A stretch of 64,000 nucleotides of DNA. It comes from Streptomyces sp. NBC_01224 (GTDB lineage: Bacteria > Actinomycetota > Actinomycetes > Streptomycetales > Streptomycetaceae). The position numbers and the translations under genes are program-made. The notes under the pieces were generated by a model, which saw nothing but the letters and a program-made list of their open reading frames with translations, did no database searches and was not told the origin of the DNA. The stretch is taken from contig NZ_CP108529.1 of the NCBI RefSeq assembly GCF_036002945.1, positions 6,319,001 through 6,383,000 on the forward strand, in the 5' to 3' direction. Positions within the stretch are counted from its first letter, which is position 1, and every line of letters starts with the position of its first letter. Shown here in pieces: positions 33,166 through 42,391 of this stretch.

Positions 33166-33900
33166 GTGCTGCTACGGGTCAACATCACGCTCGGGGTCGT
33201 CCTGGCCCTGCTGCTCGCGGCGGCGGCCTCCGTCGCCGCCCTGGCCTCGCTCGGCCGGTCGCGCGAGATCCTGCTGGCCGGGCTGCGGGCCGCGGTCCAA
33301 CTCGGCGCGGTTTCCCTGCTCATTGGCTGGGTGGTCCGTTCGCTGCCGCCGCTGCTCGCGTTCTTGGTGCTGATGTACGCCGTGGCGGTACGGACCGCGG
33401 GCCGCCGGATCACCCGCAATCGCACCTGGTGGTGGGCGTTTCTGCCGATCGGGGCGGGGGTCGCGCCGGTGGTCGCCCTGCTGCTGCTCACCGGACTCGT
33501 CCCGGTCCGGGGCATCGCGCTGATCCCGGTGACCGGCATCCTCATCGGGGGTGCGCTGACCGCGACCGTGCTCGGCGGGCGACGCGCGCTGGACGAGTTG
33601 ACGACCCGGCGCGGGGAGGTGGAGGCGGGCATGGCGCTCGGGCTGCTCGACCGTGACGCGAGGCTGGAGATCGCCCGGCCCGCGGCGGCGGACGCGCTGC
33701 TGCCGGGGCTCGATCAGACACGGACGGTGGGGCTCGTCACCTTGCCGGGCGCCTTTGTGGGCATGCTGCTGGGCGGCGCCTCGCCGGTCCAGGCGGGGGC
33801 CGTGCAGCTGTTCGTACTGGTGGCGCTCATGGCCGTACAGGCGGTGGCCGTCACGACCGTGCTCGAACTGGTGGCACGGGGACGGCTGCACCGGGACTGA
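33166..33900 (+). CDS. FetB/UPF0014 ABC-type permease
   Basis: A 244-residue protein with about six TM segments. The family pattern is LLAGLRAAVQLGAVSLLIGW, AVRTAGRRITRNR, IPVTGILIGGALTATVLGGR, and LPGAFVGMLLGGASPVQAGA near the C-terminus. FetB proteins pair with the ATPase FetA to export iron. No ATPase gene is next to it here, so it is an orphan permease or its partner is elsewhere. GTG 33166 is the start by family length. Confidence 0.9.
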   Translation: MLLRVNITLGVVLALLLAAAASVAALASLGRSREILLAGLRAAVQLGAVSLLIGWVVRSLPPLLAFLVLMYAVAVRTAGRRITRNRTWWWAFLPIGAGVAPVVALLLLTGLVPVRGIALIPVTGILIGGALTATVLGGRRALDELTTRRGEVEAGMALGLLDRDARLEIARPAAADALLPGLDQTRTVGLVTLPGAFVGMLLGGASPVQAGAVQLFVLVALMAVQAVAVTTVLELVARGRLHRD

Positions 33901-33948
33901 GGACTGCCGGAGGCCGGCTGCCGCGGACCGAGGCCCGCCGGGGGCCGG

Positions 33949-34611
33949 CTATCGCGCGCTGATGTGCAGCCGGATCGAACCGTCGGCCGCCGCTTCCACC
34001 CGGAGCTGAGTCAGGTCCTCGACGTGCGCGTCGGGCGAGAGTGCCGCGGCCCGCGGGCCGACGCCCACGACACGCATGCCCGCCGCCCGGCCGGCCGCGA
34101 TGCCCGCCTCCGAGTCCTCGAAGACGACGCAGTCCGCCGGGGCGAAGCCCAGCTCGGCCGCGCCCTTGAGGAAGCCCTCGGGGTCCGGCTTGCTCGCGCC
34201 GACGCTCTCGGCGGTGACGCGCGTGACCGGCATCCGGAGTCCGGACGCGGTCATCCGGGTCCGGGCCAGCGCCTCGTCGGCCGAGGTGACCAGGGCGTGC
34301 GGGAGCCCGGCGATCGCGTCCATGAAGGCGGGTGCGCCGGCGATCGGGACGACGCCGTCGGTGTCGGCGGTCTCCTCGGCGAGCATCACCCGGTTGTCCG
34401 CGTAGTTCTGCTCCATCGGACGGTCCGGGAGGAGCACCGCCATGGTGGCGTACCCCTGACGCCCGTGAACCACCTTGAGCGCGGCCTCCGGGTCGAGCCC
34501 CTCCCGCAGTGCCCAGCGCCGCCAGCAGCGCTCCACGACGGCGTCGGAGTTCACGAGGGTGCCGTCCATGTCCAGAAGGAGGGCGCGGGCAGTGAGGACG
34601 GTGGCCGGCAT
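33949..34611 (-). CDS. HAD-IA sugar phosphatase-like hydrolase
   Basis: A 220-residue HAD phosphatase: motif I LLLDMDGTLVNSD, motif II LVTSADEALAR, Lys region ESVGASKPDPEGFL, motif IV CVVFEDSEAGIAAGRAAGMR. The layout is that of the beta-phosphoglucomutase/glycerol-3-phosphatase and 2-deoxyglucose-6-phosphatase group. ATG 34611 is chosen by family start with GGAG upstream. The substrate is unknown. Confidence 0.92.
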   Translation of the reverse strand: MPATVLTARALLLDMDGTLVNSDAVVERCWRRWALREGLDPEAALKVVHGRQGYATMAVLLPDRPMEQNYADNRVMLAEETADTDGVVPIAGAPAFMDAIAGLPHALVTSADEALARTRMTASGLRMPVTRVTAESVGASKPDPEGFLKGAAELGFAPADCVVFEDSEAGIAAGRAAGMRVVGVGPRAAALSPDAHVEDLTQLRVEAAADGSIRLHISAR

Positions 34612-34663
34612 GGGCGGGCTCCAGGGCGCGGGGGGAAGCAAAGACGCAGGAAAGAGAACAAGC

Positions 34664-34701
34664 AGCCTCGCCCGCCGGTCAGGGAGTGGCGGGCGGAGGC
34701 T
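34664..34701 (-). terminator. Terminator of the peptidoglycan-binding protein gene
   Basis: AGCCTCGCCCGCC pairs with GGCGGGCGGAGGCT with a single bulge, around 11 nt. It lies 77 nt after the stop at 34778. Confidence 0.7.
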
Positions 34702-34777
34702 ACTTTGTTCCATCACGATACAAAAACCTGTCCGGGAAAGCCAATTCCGTCCCGGGCGGGGTCGTCGGGCCGGGTGG

Positions 34778-35884
34778 TCAGGAGCGTCCCCGGCCCGTCG
34801 TCTCCGCCTCCAGGGCGCGGCGCGTGTTGGGGCCGTACACCCCCGACGGGTCGCCCTCGATGGACTTGTACGACTGGTAGACGCTCACGGCGTGCTCGAC
34901 CTGGCCCGTGAAGTCGCCGTCGTCCCGCCCGTGGAACAGCCAGATCTCCTCCAGCCGGCGTTGCAGCTCGGCCACCGCGGGCCCCTGGTCGCCGAGGCGC
35001 AGCGTGGGACCGGCCAGTGAAGCGGGCGGTGCGGACGAGGCCGGACGGCTCGCGTGCGGCGTGGACGCGGAGGACGAGGCGGTGGCCGGCCGTGAGGCGG
35101 CGGATGCGGAGGGGGACGGCGAGGTGCTCGCCGAGGGGGACGTGGAGACGGACGTGGACGCGGACGGTGACGTGGAAGCCGGTCCGGAGGATGCGGTCGA
35201 TGCGGAGGCCGATGCGGAGGCTGATGCCGTCTTCTCCGCCGGGGCGCTCGCCACCATGCTCGGCAGGGGCTGTTCCCCGTCGGCGTCCCCGTTGCCGTTT
35301 CTGTCGAACAGCCCGCCCGCGAACGCCGCCGTGCCCACCACCGCGGCCACGGCCGCTCCTACGGCGAGTGCCCCGAAGGGCCGTCGGCGGCGGGGCTGAA
35401 CGGGATCGTCGGCGGGTGCGAAGGCCGGTGCGAGATGCGGTGCGAGATGCGGTGCGAGGGCCGTGGTGCCGGGGGCTTCGGCCGGCTCGGCGGCGTCCGG
35501 CAGCGGACCTGCCGTCGCCGGGCCGAGAAGGAGCGGCATCGTTGTGGCCGCGTCCCCCGCCGGTCGGTGGTGCTGCTCGTCGTCTGCGGCCGGTGTCTCG
35601 TCGCCCCCCAGCGTCACGTACGGCCGGATACGCAGCGGATCGAAATCCTCCGCCGCCGCGATCTCCGCCAAGTCGGCCGCCGACCGCTCGGCCCGCTGCT
35701 GTTCGGCGGCCCGGTGCTGCTCGGCGGCCCGCTGTGCTGCCCGCTCCCCGCACGCGCAGCCGGAACCGGCCCCGGGTCTTCCGCCCGGCCCCCGGTCCGG
35801 CCCCCCGTCCGGTCTTTCACCAGATCTCCGTCTCTCGTCCGGTCTGCTGTCCATACCGCACTCCGGGCACATATGTCCGGTCAC
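34778..35884 (-). CDS. Membrane-anchored peptidoglycan-binding protein with N-terminal Cys motif
   Basis: A 368-residue protein. The N-terminus MTGHMCPECGMDSRP and GSGCACGER carries CxxC pairs (zinc-ribbon-like). One TM follows at about residues 172-192 (GALAVGAAVAAVVGTAAFAG), then a Ser/Ala/Thr-rich extracellular linker, then a C-terminal peptidoglycan-binding_1 domain (LRLGDQGPAVAELQRRL, FTGQVEHAVSVYQSYKSIEG, GVYGPNTRRALE). GTG 35884 has AAGGGGAGGGG upstream. The topology suggests a cytoplasmic zinc-binding head linked to the wall. Function unknown. Confidence 0.88.
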   Translation of the reverse strand: MTGHMCPECGMDSRPDERRRSGERPDGGPDRGPGGRPGAGSGCACGERAAQRAAEQHRAAEQQRAERSAADLAEIAAAEDFDPLRIRPYVTLGGDETPAADDEQHHRPAGDAATTMPLLLGPATAGPLPDAAEPAEAPGTTALAPHLAPHLAPAFAPADDPVQPRRRRPFGALAVGAAVAAVVGTAAFAGGLFDRNGNGDADGEQPLPSMVASAPAEKTASASASASASTASSGPASTSPSASTSVSTSPSASTSPSPSASAASRPATASSSASTPHASRPASSAPPASLAGPTLRLGDQGPAVAELQRRLEEIWLFHGRDDGDFTGQVEHAVSVYQSYKSIEGDPSGVYGPNTRRALEAETTGRGRS

Positions 35885-36092
35885 TGTGGGCCCCTCCCCT
35901 TGAACTGCCTGCGATTATGCAGCCCGCTGCCGGGATGCCCAATGCCGTACCGAAATGCGGTACCCGGTATGAATCCCGCCGCGACACCCGCCGCGGGCCC
36001 GTCGCCGCAGGTCCCGGCCCGGTCCCGCTCGGCAGGCCATAACCGTGCGGAACGGCCAGGATGGGGATGTAGCGGATCCGAGGAGATGTTCC

Positions 36093-38144
36093 ATGGCCCA
36101 GCATCTGAGCCCCCCGGCCCCGGCCCCCGGCGAGGACCGCTCCACGCGGTCGGTCATGGTGGCCATCGGTGCGCTTCTTTTCGGCATGCTTCTGGCCGCG
36201 CTCGACCAGACCATCGTCTCCACCGCGCTGCCGACCATCGTCAGCGACCTCGGCGGTCTGGAACATCTCTCCTGGGTTGTCACGGCCTATCTGCTGGCGT
36301 CGACAGCCGCGACGCCGCTCTGGGGCAAGCTGGGCGACCAGTACGGGCGCAAGAAGCTCTTCCAGACCGCCATCGTCATCTTCCTCATCGGCTCGGCGCT
36401 CTGCGGCGTCGCCCAGAACATGCCGCAGCTCATCGGCTTCCGGGCCCTTCAGGGCCTCGGCGGAGGCGGCCTCATCGTGCTCTCGATGGCGATCGTCGGG
36501 GATATCGTCGCGCCGCGCGAACGAGGCAAGTACCAGGGCCTGTTCGGAGCGGTCTTCGGCGCGACAAGCGTCCTCGGGCCGCTCCTCGGCGGCTTCTTCA
36601 CCGAGCACCTCAGCTGGCGCTGGGTCTTCTACATCAACCTGCCGATCGGTGTCGTCGCGCTCCTCGTGATCGCCGCCGTGCTGTACATCCCGGTCCGCCG
36701 TACGCAGCACATCATCGACTACCTCGGCACCTTCCTCATCGCCTCCGTCGCCACCTGTCTGGTCCTCGTCGCCTCGCTCGGCGGCACCACCTGGGCCTGG
36801 GGCTCGGCGCAGATCATCGGTCTCGCCGTCCTGAGCGTGCTGCTGCTGATCACCTTCGTGTACGTGGAGCGCCGCGCCGCGGAGCCCGTTATTCCGCTGA
36901 AGCTGTTCCGGATCAGGACCTTCACCCTCGTTGCCGTCATCAGCTTCGTCGTGGGCTTCGCGATGTTCGGCGCGATGACCTATCTGCCGACCTTCCTGCA
37001 GGTGGTGCACAACATCACGCCGACGATGTCCGGTGTGCACATGCTTCCGATGGTGCTCGGTCTGCTCCTCACCTCGACCGTTTCCGGGCAGATCGTCAGC
37101 CGCACCGGCCGCTGGAAGGTCTTCCCGATCGCGGGCACCGGCATCACCGCGATCGGACTGCAGCTCCTGCACCGGCTCACGGAGACCAGCAGCACCCTGG
37201 AGATGAGCATCTACTTCTTCGTCTTCGGTGCCGGGCTCGGCCTGGTGATGCAGGTCCTGGTGCTGGTCGTGCAGAACGCCGTCACGTACGAGGATCTCGG
37301 CGTCGCCACGTCCGGAGCCACCTTCTTCCGCTCCATCGGCGCCTCGTTCGGTGTCGCCGTCTTCGGCACGATCTTCACGAACCGGCTCATCGACAAACTG
37401 GGCGCGGCGCTCGCCGGCCGCTCCCTGCCCCCGGGGGTCAGTGCCGACGGGCTGGCCGCCGACCCGCGCGCCATCGGCCGGCTGCCACCCGGGCTGCGGC
37501 CCTCGGTGCTCCACGCGTACTCGACCTCGATCACCGATGTGTTCGTGTACGCGGCACCCGTCGTCCTGGTCGCCTTCGTCTTCGCGTGGTTCCTCAAGGA
37601 GGACAAGCTGCGCGGCTCGGTGACCGCGCCGGAGCCCACCGAGACCCTGGCGTCGAACCCGGTCGAGCGGTCCTCGTACGACGAATGCGCCCGGGCCCTC
37701 TCGGTGCTCGCCACCCGCGCGGGGCGCCGCAAGATCTACGAGGAGATCACCAAGAGGGCGGGGTACGACCTGCTGCCCGCGGCGAGCTGGATGCTGCTGC
37801 GCATAGCCCGGCACGGCACGGTCGAACCGGCCATGCTCGCCGAGGTCGCCCCGGTGCCGCTACGGGTGGTCACCGAGGCAGCGCGTCAGCTGGAGGAGCG
37901 CGGACTGGTCCGGCGTGAAGGCGTACAGCTGGTGCTCACCGAGACCGGCGCGGAAGTGGTGGTGAAGCTCGCGGAGGCCCGTGAGGAATCGATGGCCGAA
38001 CTGCTGGGCGACTGGTGGGGGCCGGAACGGCCGACTGACCTGGTCAAACTCGTGGCGGAGCTGACCGCCGAGACGAACGGGTCGAGCAAGGAGCGGCCGC
38101 ACAGGCCCGAGCCGGTGCGGGACCATGCGGCCCGACCCGGGTGA
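36093..38144 (+). CDS. DHA2 MFS drug transporter with C-terminal winged-helix extension
   Basis: A 683-residue protein. The first ~515 residues are a 14-TM DHA2 (EmrB/QacA) pump: LDQTIVSTALPTIVSDLGGL, WGKLGDQYGRKKLFQ (motif A), GALQGLGGGG-type motif (RALQGLGGGGLIVLSMAI) and motif C-like GPLLGGFFTEHLSWRWVFYI. The last ~150 residues are soluble and look like a MarR-type winged helix (LPAASWMLLRIARHGTVEPA, RVVTEAARQLEERGLVRREG). ATG 36093 has GAGGAG upstream. A pump fused to a MarR-like domain is known in actinobacteria, where the domain may sense substrate. It stands alone. Confidence 0.92.
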   Translation: MAQHLSPPAPAPGEDRSTRSVMVAIGALLFGMLLAALDQTIVSTALPTIVSDLGGLEHLSWVVTAYLLASTAATPLWGKLGDQYGRKKLFQTAIVIFLIGSALCGVAQNMPQLIGFRALQGLGGGGLIVLSMAIVGDIVAPRERGKYQGLFGAVFGATSVLGPLLGGFFTEHLSWRWVFYINLPIGVVALLVIAAVLYIPVRRTQHIIDYLGTFLIASVATCLVLVASLGGTTWAWGSAQIIGLAVLSVLLLITFVYVERRAAEPVIPLKLFRIRTFTLVAVISFVVGFAMFGAMTYLPTFLQVVHNITPTMSGVHMLPMVLGLLLTSTVSGQIVSRTGRWKVFPIAGTGITAIGLQLLHRLTETSSTLEMSIYFFVFGAGLGLVMQVLVLVVQNAVTYEDLGVATSGATFFRSIGASFGVAVFGTIFTNRLIDKLGAALAGRSLPPGVSADGLAADPRAIGRLPPGLRPSVLHAYSTSITDVFVYAAPVVLVAFVFAWFLKEDKLRGSVTAPEPTETLASNPVERSSYDECARALSVLATRAGRRKIYEEITKRAGYDLLPAASWMLLRIARHGTVEPAMLAEVAPVPLRVVTEAARQLEERGLVRREGVQLVLTETGAEVVVKLAEAREESMAELLGDWWGPERPTDLVKLVAELTAETNGSSKERPHRPEPVRDHAARPG

Positions 38145-38192
38145 GCCGCTTCGGCGGACACCTCCCGCGCCTCCTGCAAGCTCCCGCTCCCG

Positions 38193-38678
38193 CTACAGCT
38201 CCTTGGCGAACCAGTGCTCCGCGTACTGCCGCCGGTGGAACGCCGGAACCTCCCGATAGCCGTGCTTGGCGTACAGCCCCCGTGCCTCGACCAGGTCATT
38301 GCGGGTGTCGAGCCTGACCGTGCGTACGCCGAAGGCGCGCGCCGCGCTCTCGACGGCCGCCAGGAGCAGCCCGCCGCCGCCCGTACCGCGGTGTTCGGGA
38401 CGTACGAACACCCGGGTCAGCTCCGCGATGTCCGCGTCCACCACCAGCAGTCCGGCGCAGGCCGCCGGCTTCCCCTCGAACCGGCCGACGACGAATTGGC
38501 CGGTGGGCGCAGCGAGCCGCTCGGCGCCGTCGTCGGTGAGCCCCTCGGCGATCTCCTCGGCGGTCGCGGGCCGCCCCCAGTAGCGGCTGGCGACCTCGTC
38601 GTAATAGTCGCGACGCAGCAGCGCGGCGTCGGGGGAGTCGAAGGGTTCGAAGGCCACGGTCCAGGTCATGCCGGTCAT
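38193..38678 (-). CDS. GNAT N-acetyltransferase
   Basis: A 161-residue GNAT protein. The acetyl-CoA site is LTRVFVRPEHRGTGGGGLLL (motif A, here R-G-T-G-G-G-G), with DTRNDLVEARGLYAKHGYRE as motif B. The start is taken at ATG 38678; ATG 38669 is 9 nt further in. No ribosome site separates them. The substrate is not predictable; it faces away from the MFS gene and shares no operon. Confidence 0.88.
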   Translation of the reverse strand: MTGMTWTVAFEPFDSPDAALLRRDYYDEVASRYWGRPATAEEIAEGLTDDGAERLAAPTGQFVVGRFEGKPAACAGLLVVDADIAELTRVFVRPEHRGTGGGGLLLAAVESAARAFGVRTVRLDTRNDLVEARGLYAKHGYREVPAFHRRQYAEHWFAKEL

Positions 38679-38804
38679 TCTGACTTGATCACGACAGAGG
38701 AGCGAACGGATTGGCCTGCTCGGCAGGGAGCAACGAACGGATCGGTGGAGCCGGCGCTTCACTCCGCACGCAAGCGTTCGGATTACGGCAAGCGGCCCCG
38801 GCGC

Positions 38805-39977
38805 TCACCCCAGTGGCGGCGGAACCATGACCGGCGGCGGGGGAACCACCGGCCGGTGCCGTCGGACCCGCAGTACCAGCAGCACCACCGCGGCCACCAG
38901 CAGTACGGCCCCGAGCAGCGACAGCACCCAGACGGGGACACCGCCCACGGTCAGCAGCCTGTCCGTGTACACCATGGTCCGGTACGGGGTGTCGGCCTCG
39001 ACCGCGCGCAGTTCATGATCGCCGTCGATCCGCTCCGGATGCGGGAAGGACTGCTCGATCGCGGTGACGAACACCGGCTTCCTGCCCGTCACCTCCTCCA
39101 GCGCTCCGGTGTCGTCCTGTACCGACCGGGGGTCGATCCGGCCCGCGTACGTCACCTGCGGCGCATTGCCGCCGATCGCGTCGCGCGGCTCCATCCGGTG
39201 CGCCGCCAGGACGTACAGGCCCAGCTGTTGCGGCGTCGAGGCGAGCTTCGACAGCCGCATCGGGTAGACCAGCCGGTCGCTGGCGAAGCGCAGCCTCAGC
39301 GGATCGAGGTCGCCGCCGAGGGGACTGTTCCTGTCCCGGGGAGCGAGACGGATCGCGACATACTCCCACTTCTGGTCGACATAGGGCTTCAGCGCCGTCG
39401 CCAGCCGGTCGGGCAGCTCGAAGCCGTTGTCCTGCAGCCATTGCTGCAGCGCCTCGGGGTCGGTCGCTGCCAGCCGCGCCACATCGAACGGGCCGAGCCG
39501 TTCCCGGCCCACCACCTCGACCGGCGGCGCGGCGCTCGAAGGGGCCCCGGCTCCGTCCGCGCCGTTGCCCGAACCGGCGAACGGCCAGTCGTCGGAGCGC
39601 GGCCAGAAGTAGTGCCTGGTCGCCTGCACCGGCGCGGTGAGGGTGGCGAGCTCGGAGAAGAGCGACGGATCACCGAGCTCCACGGTCGCCCGGTGCGGCA
39701 CCGGCATGATCCAGGCGGCCTCGGGGGAGTCCCCGCGGACCGTGAGCCGCATGACGATCTGCTCGGTACGACCGTCCCAGTCCACCACCGACGTCTCCCG
39801 GTCGACCGAGACCTGGGTCGCCCTGCTCGGGACCATCGCCCCGCAGCCACAGGCGTAAGCCGGGCTGATCAGCGATCCCAGCTGCAGCGACACCAGCATC
39901 AGCAGTAGCGACAGCGCACGCACCACCCACGCGCGCCCCTCACCCCGCACGCTCCGCATCCCCCCTGCGTACCGCAT
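38805..39977 (-). CDS. DUF2330 secreted, membrane-anchored protein
   Basis: A 390-residue protein with an N-terminal signal (VRALSLLLMLVSLQLGSLIS) cleaved before the family motif ACGCGAMVPS. A beta-rich body contains the DUF2330 features QIVMRLTVRGDSPEAAWIMP and PHRATVELGDPSLFSEL. A C-terminal TM (VWVLSLLGAVLLVAAVVLLV) is followed by a short basic Pro-rich tail. The conserved Cys pair follows the cleavage site. Function unknown. Confidence 0.88.
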   Translation of the reverse strand: MRYAGGMRSVRGEGRAWVVRALSLLLMLVSLQLGSLISPAYACGCGAMVPSRATQVSVDRETSVVDWDGRTEQIVMRLTVRGDSPEAAWIMPVPHRATVELGDPSLFSELATLTAPVQATRHYFWPRSDDWPFAGSGNGADGAGAPSSAAPPVEVVGRERLGPFDVARLAATDPEALQQWLQDNGFELPDRLATALKPYVDQKWEYVAIRLAPRDRNSPLGGDLDPLRLRFASDRLVYPMRLSKLASTPQQLGLYVLAAHRMEPRDAIGGNAPQVTYAGRIDPRSVQDDTGALEEVTGRKPVFVTAIEQSFPHPERIDGDHELRAVEADTPYRTMVYTDRLLTVGGVPVWVLSLLGAVLLVAAVVLLVLRVRRHRPVVPPPPVMVPPPLG

Positions 39978-40212
39978 GTCCCGTCTTCCTCCCCGCGATC
40001 GACGAACACGGGAGAGGACGTGGGAACCACCGGTCCGGTTCCGGCGCCGAGGCCCGGCCGGCAGGCCCTTCAGCCGTTCTTTCGGAAAAAAGGATGATGA
40101 CAGTCAGGCGAAGAGGGGGTTGATTGTGTCTACCTCGTAGCGCAATGCGAAGGTTTCACAGCACGCCCAGGTCGAGGGACGGGCACGGAAACAGCGGGAG
40201 GGTCGGCGCAGC

Positions 40213-42270
40213 GTGGCGAATGCGGAGCACAGTATGCGCGGAAATGCGGCGACGGGGACGAGGACCGGGGCTGCCCGGGCTCTGCTCTGGCTGGTTGTGG
40301 CCGCACTGGCCGTACGGCAGATGGCGGTGGTGCTACGGCAACCGCCGGGCGAACGGCTCACCGATCTGGAGACCTGGATCGGTGAGAACGGTGTCCTGCA
40401 TGTGACGGGCTCGCTGTACGACAGCGACCGGTTCACCGGCACCCCGTTCGCCGGGCTGGTGCTGAAGCCGCTGACCCGGACCGCCGAACAGAGCCTGGGC
40501 GTCGCCTGGACCTTCGGTTCGCTGCTGCTCGTCGCCGCCCTCGGCATCATCGCCGCCCGCGCACTGCCGGGCCCGGTCACCCGCCGCACCTCACTGCTGG
40601 CCGCCCCCGTCGCGATCAGCCTGCTGATGCTCTCCCTGCCGGTCCGAAACGCACTCAACCTGGGGCAGACGAGCATCCTGCCGGTCCTGCTGGTACTGCT
40701 GGCCTGTTTCGCGGTCCGCGGGGAACGCGCCTCGGGCCTCCTGATCGGGCTCGCGGCCGCGCTCCAGCCGACCGTGCTGCTCTTCGCGGTCCTGCTCTGG
40801 TTCACCGGCCGCCGGCAGGCGGCGTTGACCGGCACCGCCGCGTTCGCCGCCTGCACCGCGCTTGCCTGGGCCGCGATGCCGCACGACTCGTGGACCTACT
40901 GGGTGCACCATGTCGCGGGCGCCGGGCTCGGCGACAACGCGGACAGCCTGGCCAACCAGTCCCTGCACGGCGCGCTGCTCCGATTCGGCCTGGAGGGCCC
41001 GCTCGAGATCGCGCTGTTCGTGGTGCTGGCGGCCGCCGTCTGCTACCTCGGACTGCGCCGCGCCGTACGGTACGCACGCGACGGGCAACTGCTGCTCGCC
41101 GTCGCCGTGACCGGCTGCGTCGCCGTCGCCGTCTCACCCACCGCCTGGCAACACCAGCTGCTGTGGGTGCTGCTCGCCGTGGTCGGCCGTGTCGGCAAGC
41201 GGGCCTCCGACCGGCTGGTGTGGCCGGCCGTCGTGGTGCTCGTGCTCACACTGCCGGGGAAGATGCTGCTGCCGAACACGGCGGTGGTCTTCCCCATACG
41301 CGACAACGTGCTGCTGATCGCGGCGCTCGGCGCGGCCTGCGCCGCACCGTTCCTGCCGCGCACCTCGCCGTACTGGCAACACCCGGTCCCGACGGACCAC
41401 GCGGCCCCGGTCGCGGCCCGCTGGGGACGCGTCCCCCTGCTGCCGTTCTGGCGGCGGGTGCTCAGCCGGCCCAATCTGCTGCTGGAACTGCTTCTGATCA
41501 GGGTCGTGTACTCCGCTTACTCACATGTCAGACTCGCGGCGACGGCCGGCCGCGCCACCGCCGAACACCACGGCCGGCAGGTCCACTCCCTCGAACAGTG
41601 GCTGCACATCGACATCGAGCACTGGGCCAACCACGCGGTCGTCGAGGTCCCCTGGCTGCGGGGCTTCTTCGACTACTACTACTCGACGTTCCACTTCATC
41701 GTGCCGCTGGCGATTCTCGGTGTGCTGTACGTACGACGCCCCGCGGACTACCGCTGGGTCCGCAGCTCCATAGGCTTCGCCACGATCCTCGGGCTGGTCG
41801 GCTTCTGGCTCTACCCGCTGGCCCCGCCGCGGCTGATGCCGGGACTCGGTTTCATAGACACGGTCCATGGCGTGCAGGACTTCGCGAAGCCGGACTACGG
41901 AACGCTGACCTCGATGACCAATCAGTACGCGGCGATGCCCTCGCTGCACTTCGGCTGGTCGCTCTGGTGCGGTGTGGTCATCGTCATGCTGGCCCCGAAG
42001 ATGTGGATGAAGGCGCTGGGGCTGCTGCACCCGCTGTTCACGGTCTCCGCGATCGTGGCCACGGCCAATCACTGGGTGCTGGACGCGGTGGGCGGCGCGG
42101 TCGTCGTCGCGCTCGGCTTCGGGCTGACCTACGTACTGTCGGGGCCGCGGAGGCTGCGGCTGCCGGCCGTGCCTGCGGCGGCGAAGCCGCAGGACGGGAT
42201 CGCGGTGCCGGTGCCGGTGCCGGTTCAGAGGTCGACCGACGATGCGGTGAGCAGCAAGCAGCACCAGTGA
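40213..42270 (+). CDS. GT87 glycosyltransferase fused to PAP2 phosphatase
   Basis: A 685-residue membrane protein. Residues ~15-390 form a multi-TM GT87-type polyprenyl-linked mannosyltransferase. Residues ~430-650 are a PAP2 lipid phosphatase: QYAAMPSLHFGWSLWCGVVI (PSxH motif) and VATANHWVLDAVGGAVVVAL (the SRxxxxxHxxxD-type end with H and D). In mycobacteria and corynebacteria the two activities act on lipid-linked sugars of the wall. Fusion implies one protein that uses a polyprenyl-phosphate sugar and recycles the carrier. GTG 40213 has GGGAGGG 12 nt upstream. Confidence 0.9.
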   Translation: MANAEHSMRGNAATGTRTGAARALLWLVVAALAVRQMAVVLRQPPGERLTDLETWIGENGVLHVTGSLYDSDRFTGTPFAGLVLKPLTRTAEQSLGVAWTFGSLLLVAALGIIAARALPGPVTRRTSLLAAPVAISLLMLSLPVRNALNLGQTSILPVLLVLLACFAVRGERASGLLIGLAAALQPTVLLFAVLLWFTGRRQAALTGTAAFAACTALAWAAMPHDSWTYWVHHVAGAGLGDNADSLANQSLHGALLRFGLEGPLEIALFVVLAAAVCYLGLRRAVRYARDGQLLLAVAVTGCVAVAVSPTAWQHQLLWVLLAVVGRVGKRASDRLVWPAVVVLVLTLPGKMLLPNTAVVFPIRDNVLLIAALGAACAAPFLPRTSPYWQHPVPTDHAAPVAARWGRVPLLPFWRRVLSRPNLLLELLLIRVVYSAYSHVRLAATAGRATAEHHGRQVHSLEQWLHIDIEHWANHAVVEVPWLRGFFDYYYSTFHFIVPLAILGVLYVRRPADYRWVRSSIGFATILGLVGFWLYPLAPPRLMPGLGFIDTVHGVQDFAKPDYGTLTSMTNQYAAMPSLHFGWSLWCGVVIVMLAPKMWMKALGLLHPLFTVSAIVATANHWVLDAVGGAVVVALGFGLTYVLSGPRRLRLPAVPAAAKPQDGIAVPVPVPVQRSTDDAVSSKQHQ

Positions 42271-42291
42271 CACGGAGCCCGTGAGGGGCGG

Positions 42292-42330
42292 AAGGGGTGC
42301 CGGGACGAACACATCGTCCCGGCACCCCTT
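42292..42330 (+). terminator. Terminator of the GT87-PAP2 gene
   Basis: A perfect 17-bp inverted repeat (AAGGGGTGCCGGGACGA and complement) with a 5-nt loop, 21 nt past the stop. Confidence 0.9.
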
Positions 42331-42391
42331 CGGCATGGATCGCCGCGTGACCAGCGTCCGCCCATCGGCCCCGGTCCGCCACTCGAACGGC

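Noticed and set aside
35817..37814. 665-codon reverse frame under the MFS transporter, and the 827-codon forward frame at 35435-37918
   Set aside because: Both are shadow frames of the MFS gene, whose TM pattern and motifs are unambiguous.
40022..40045. Short palindrome GGAACC/GGTTCC upstream of the GT87-PAP2 gene
   Set aside because: Six-base arms are expected by chance at this GC content and it lies 170 nt from the start with no other support.
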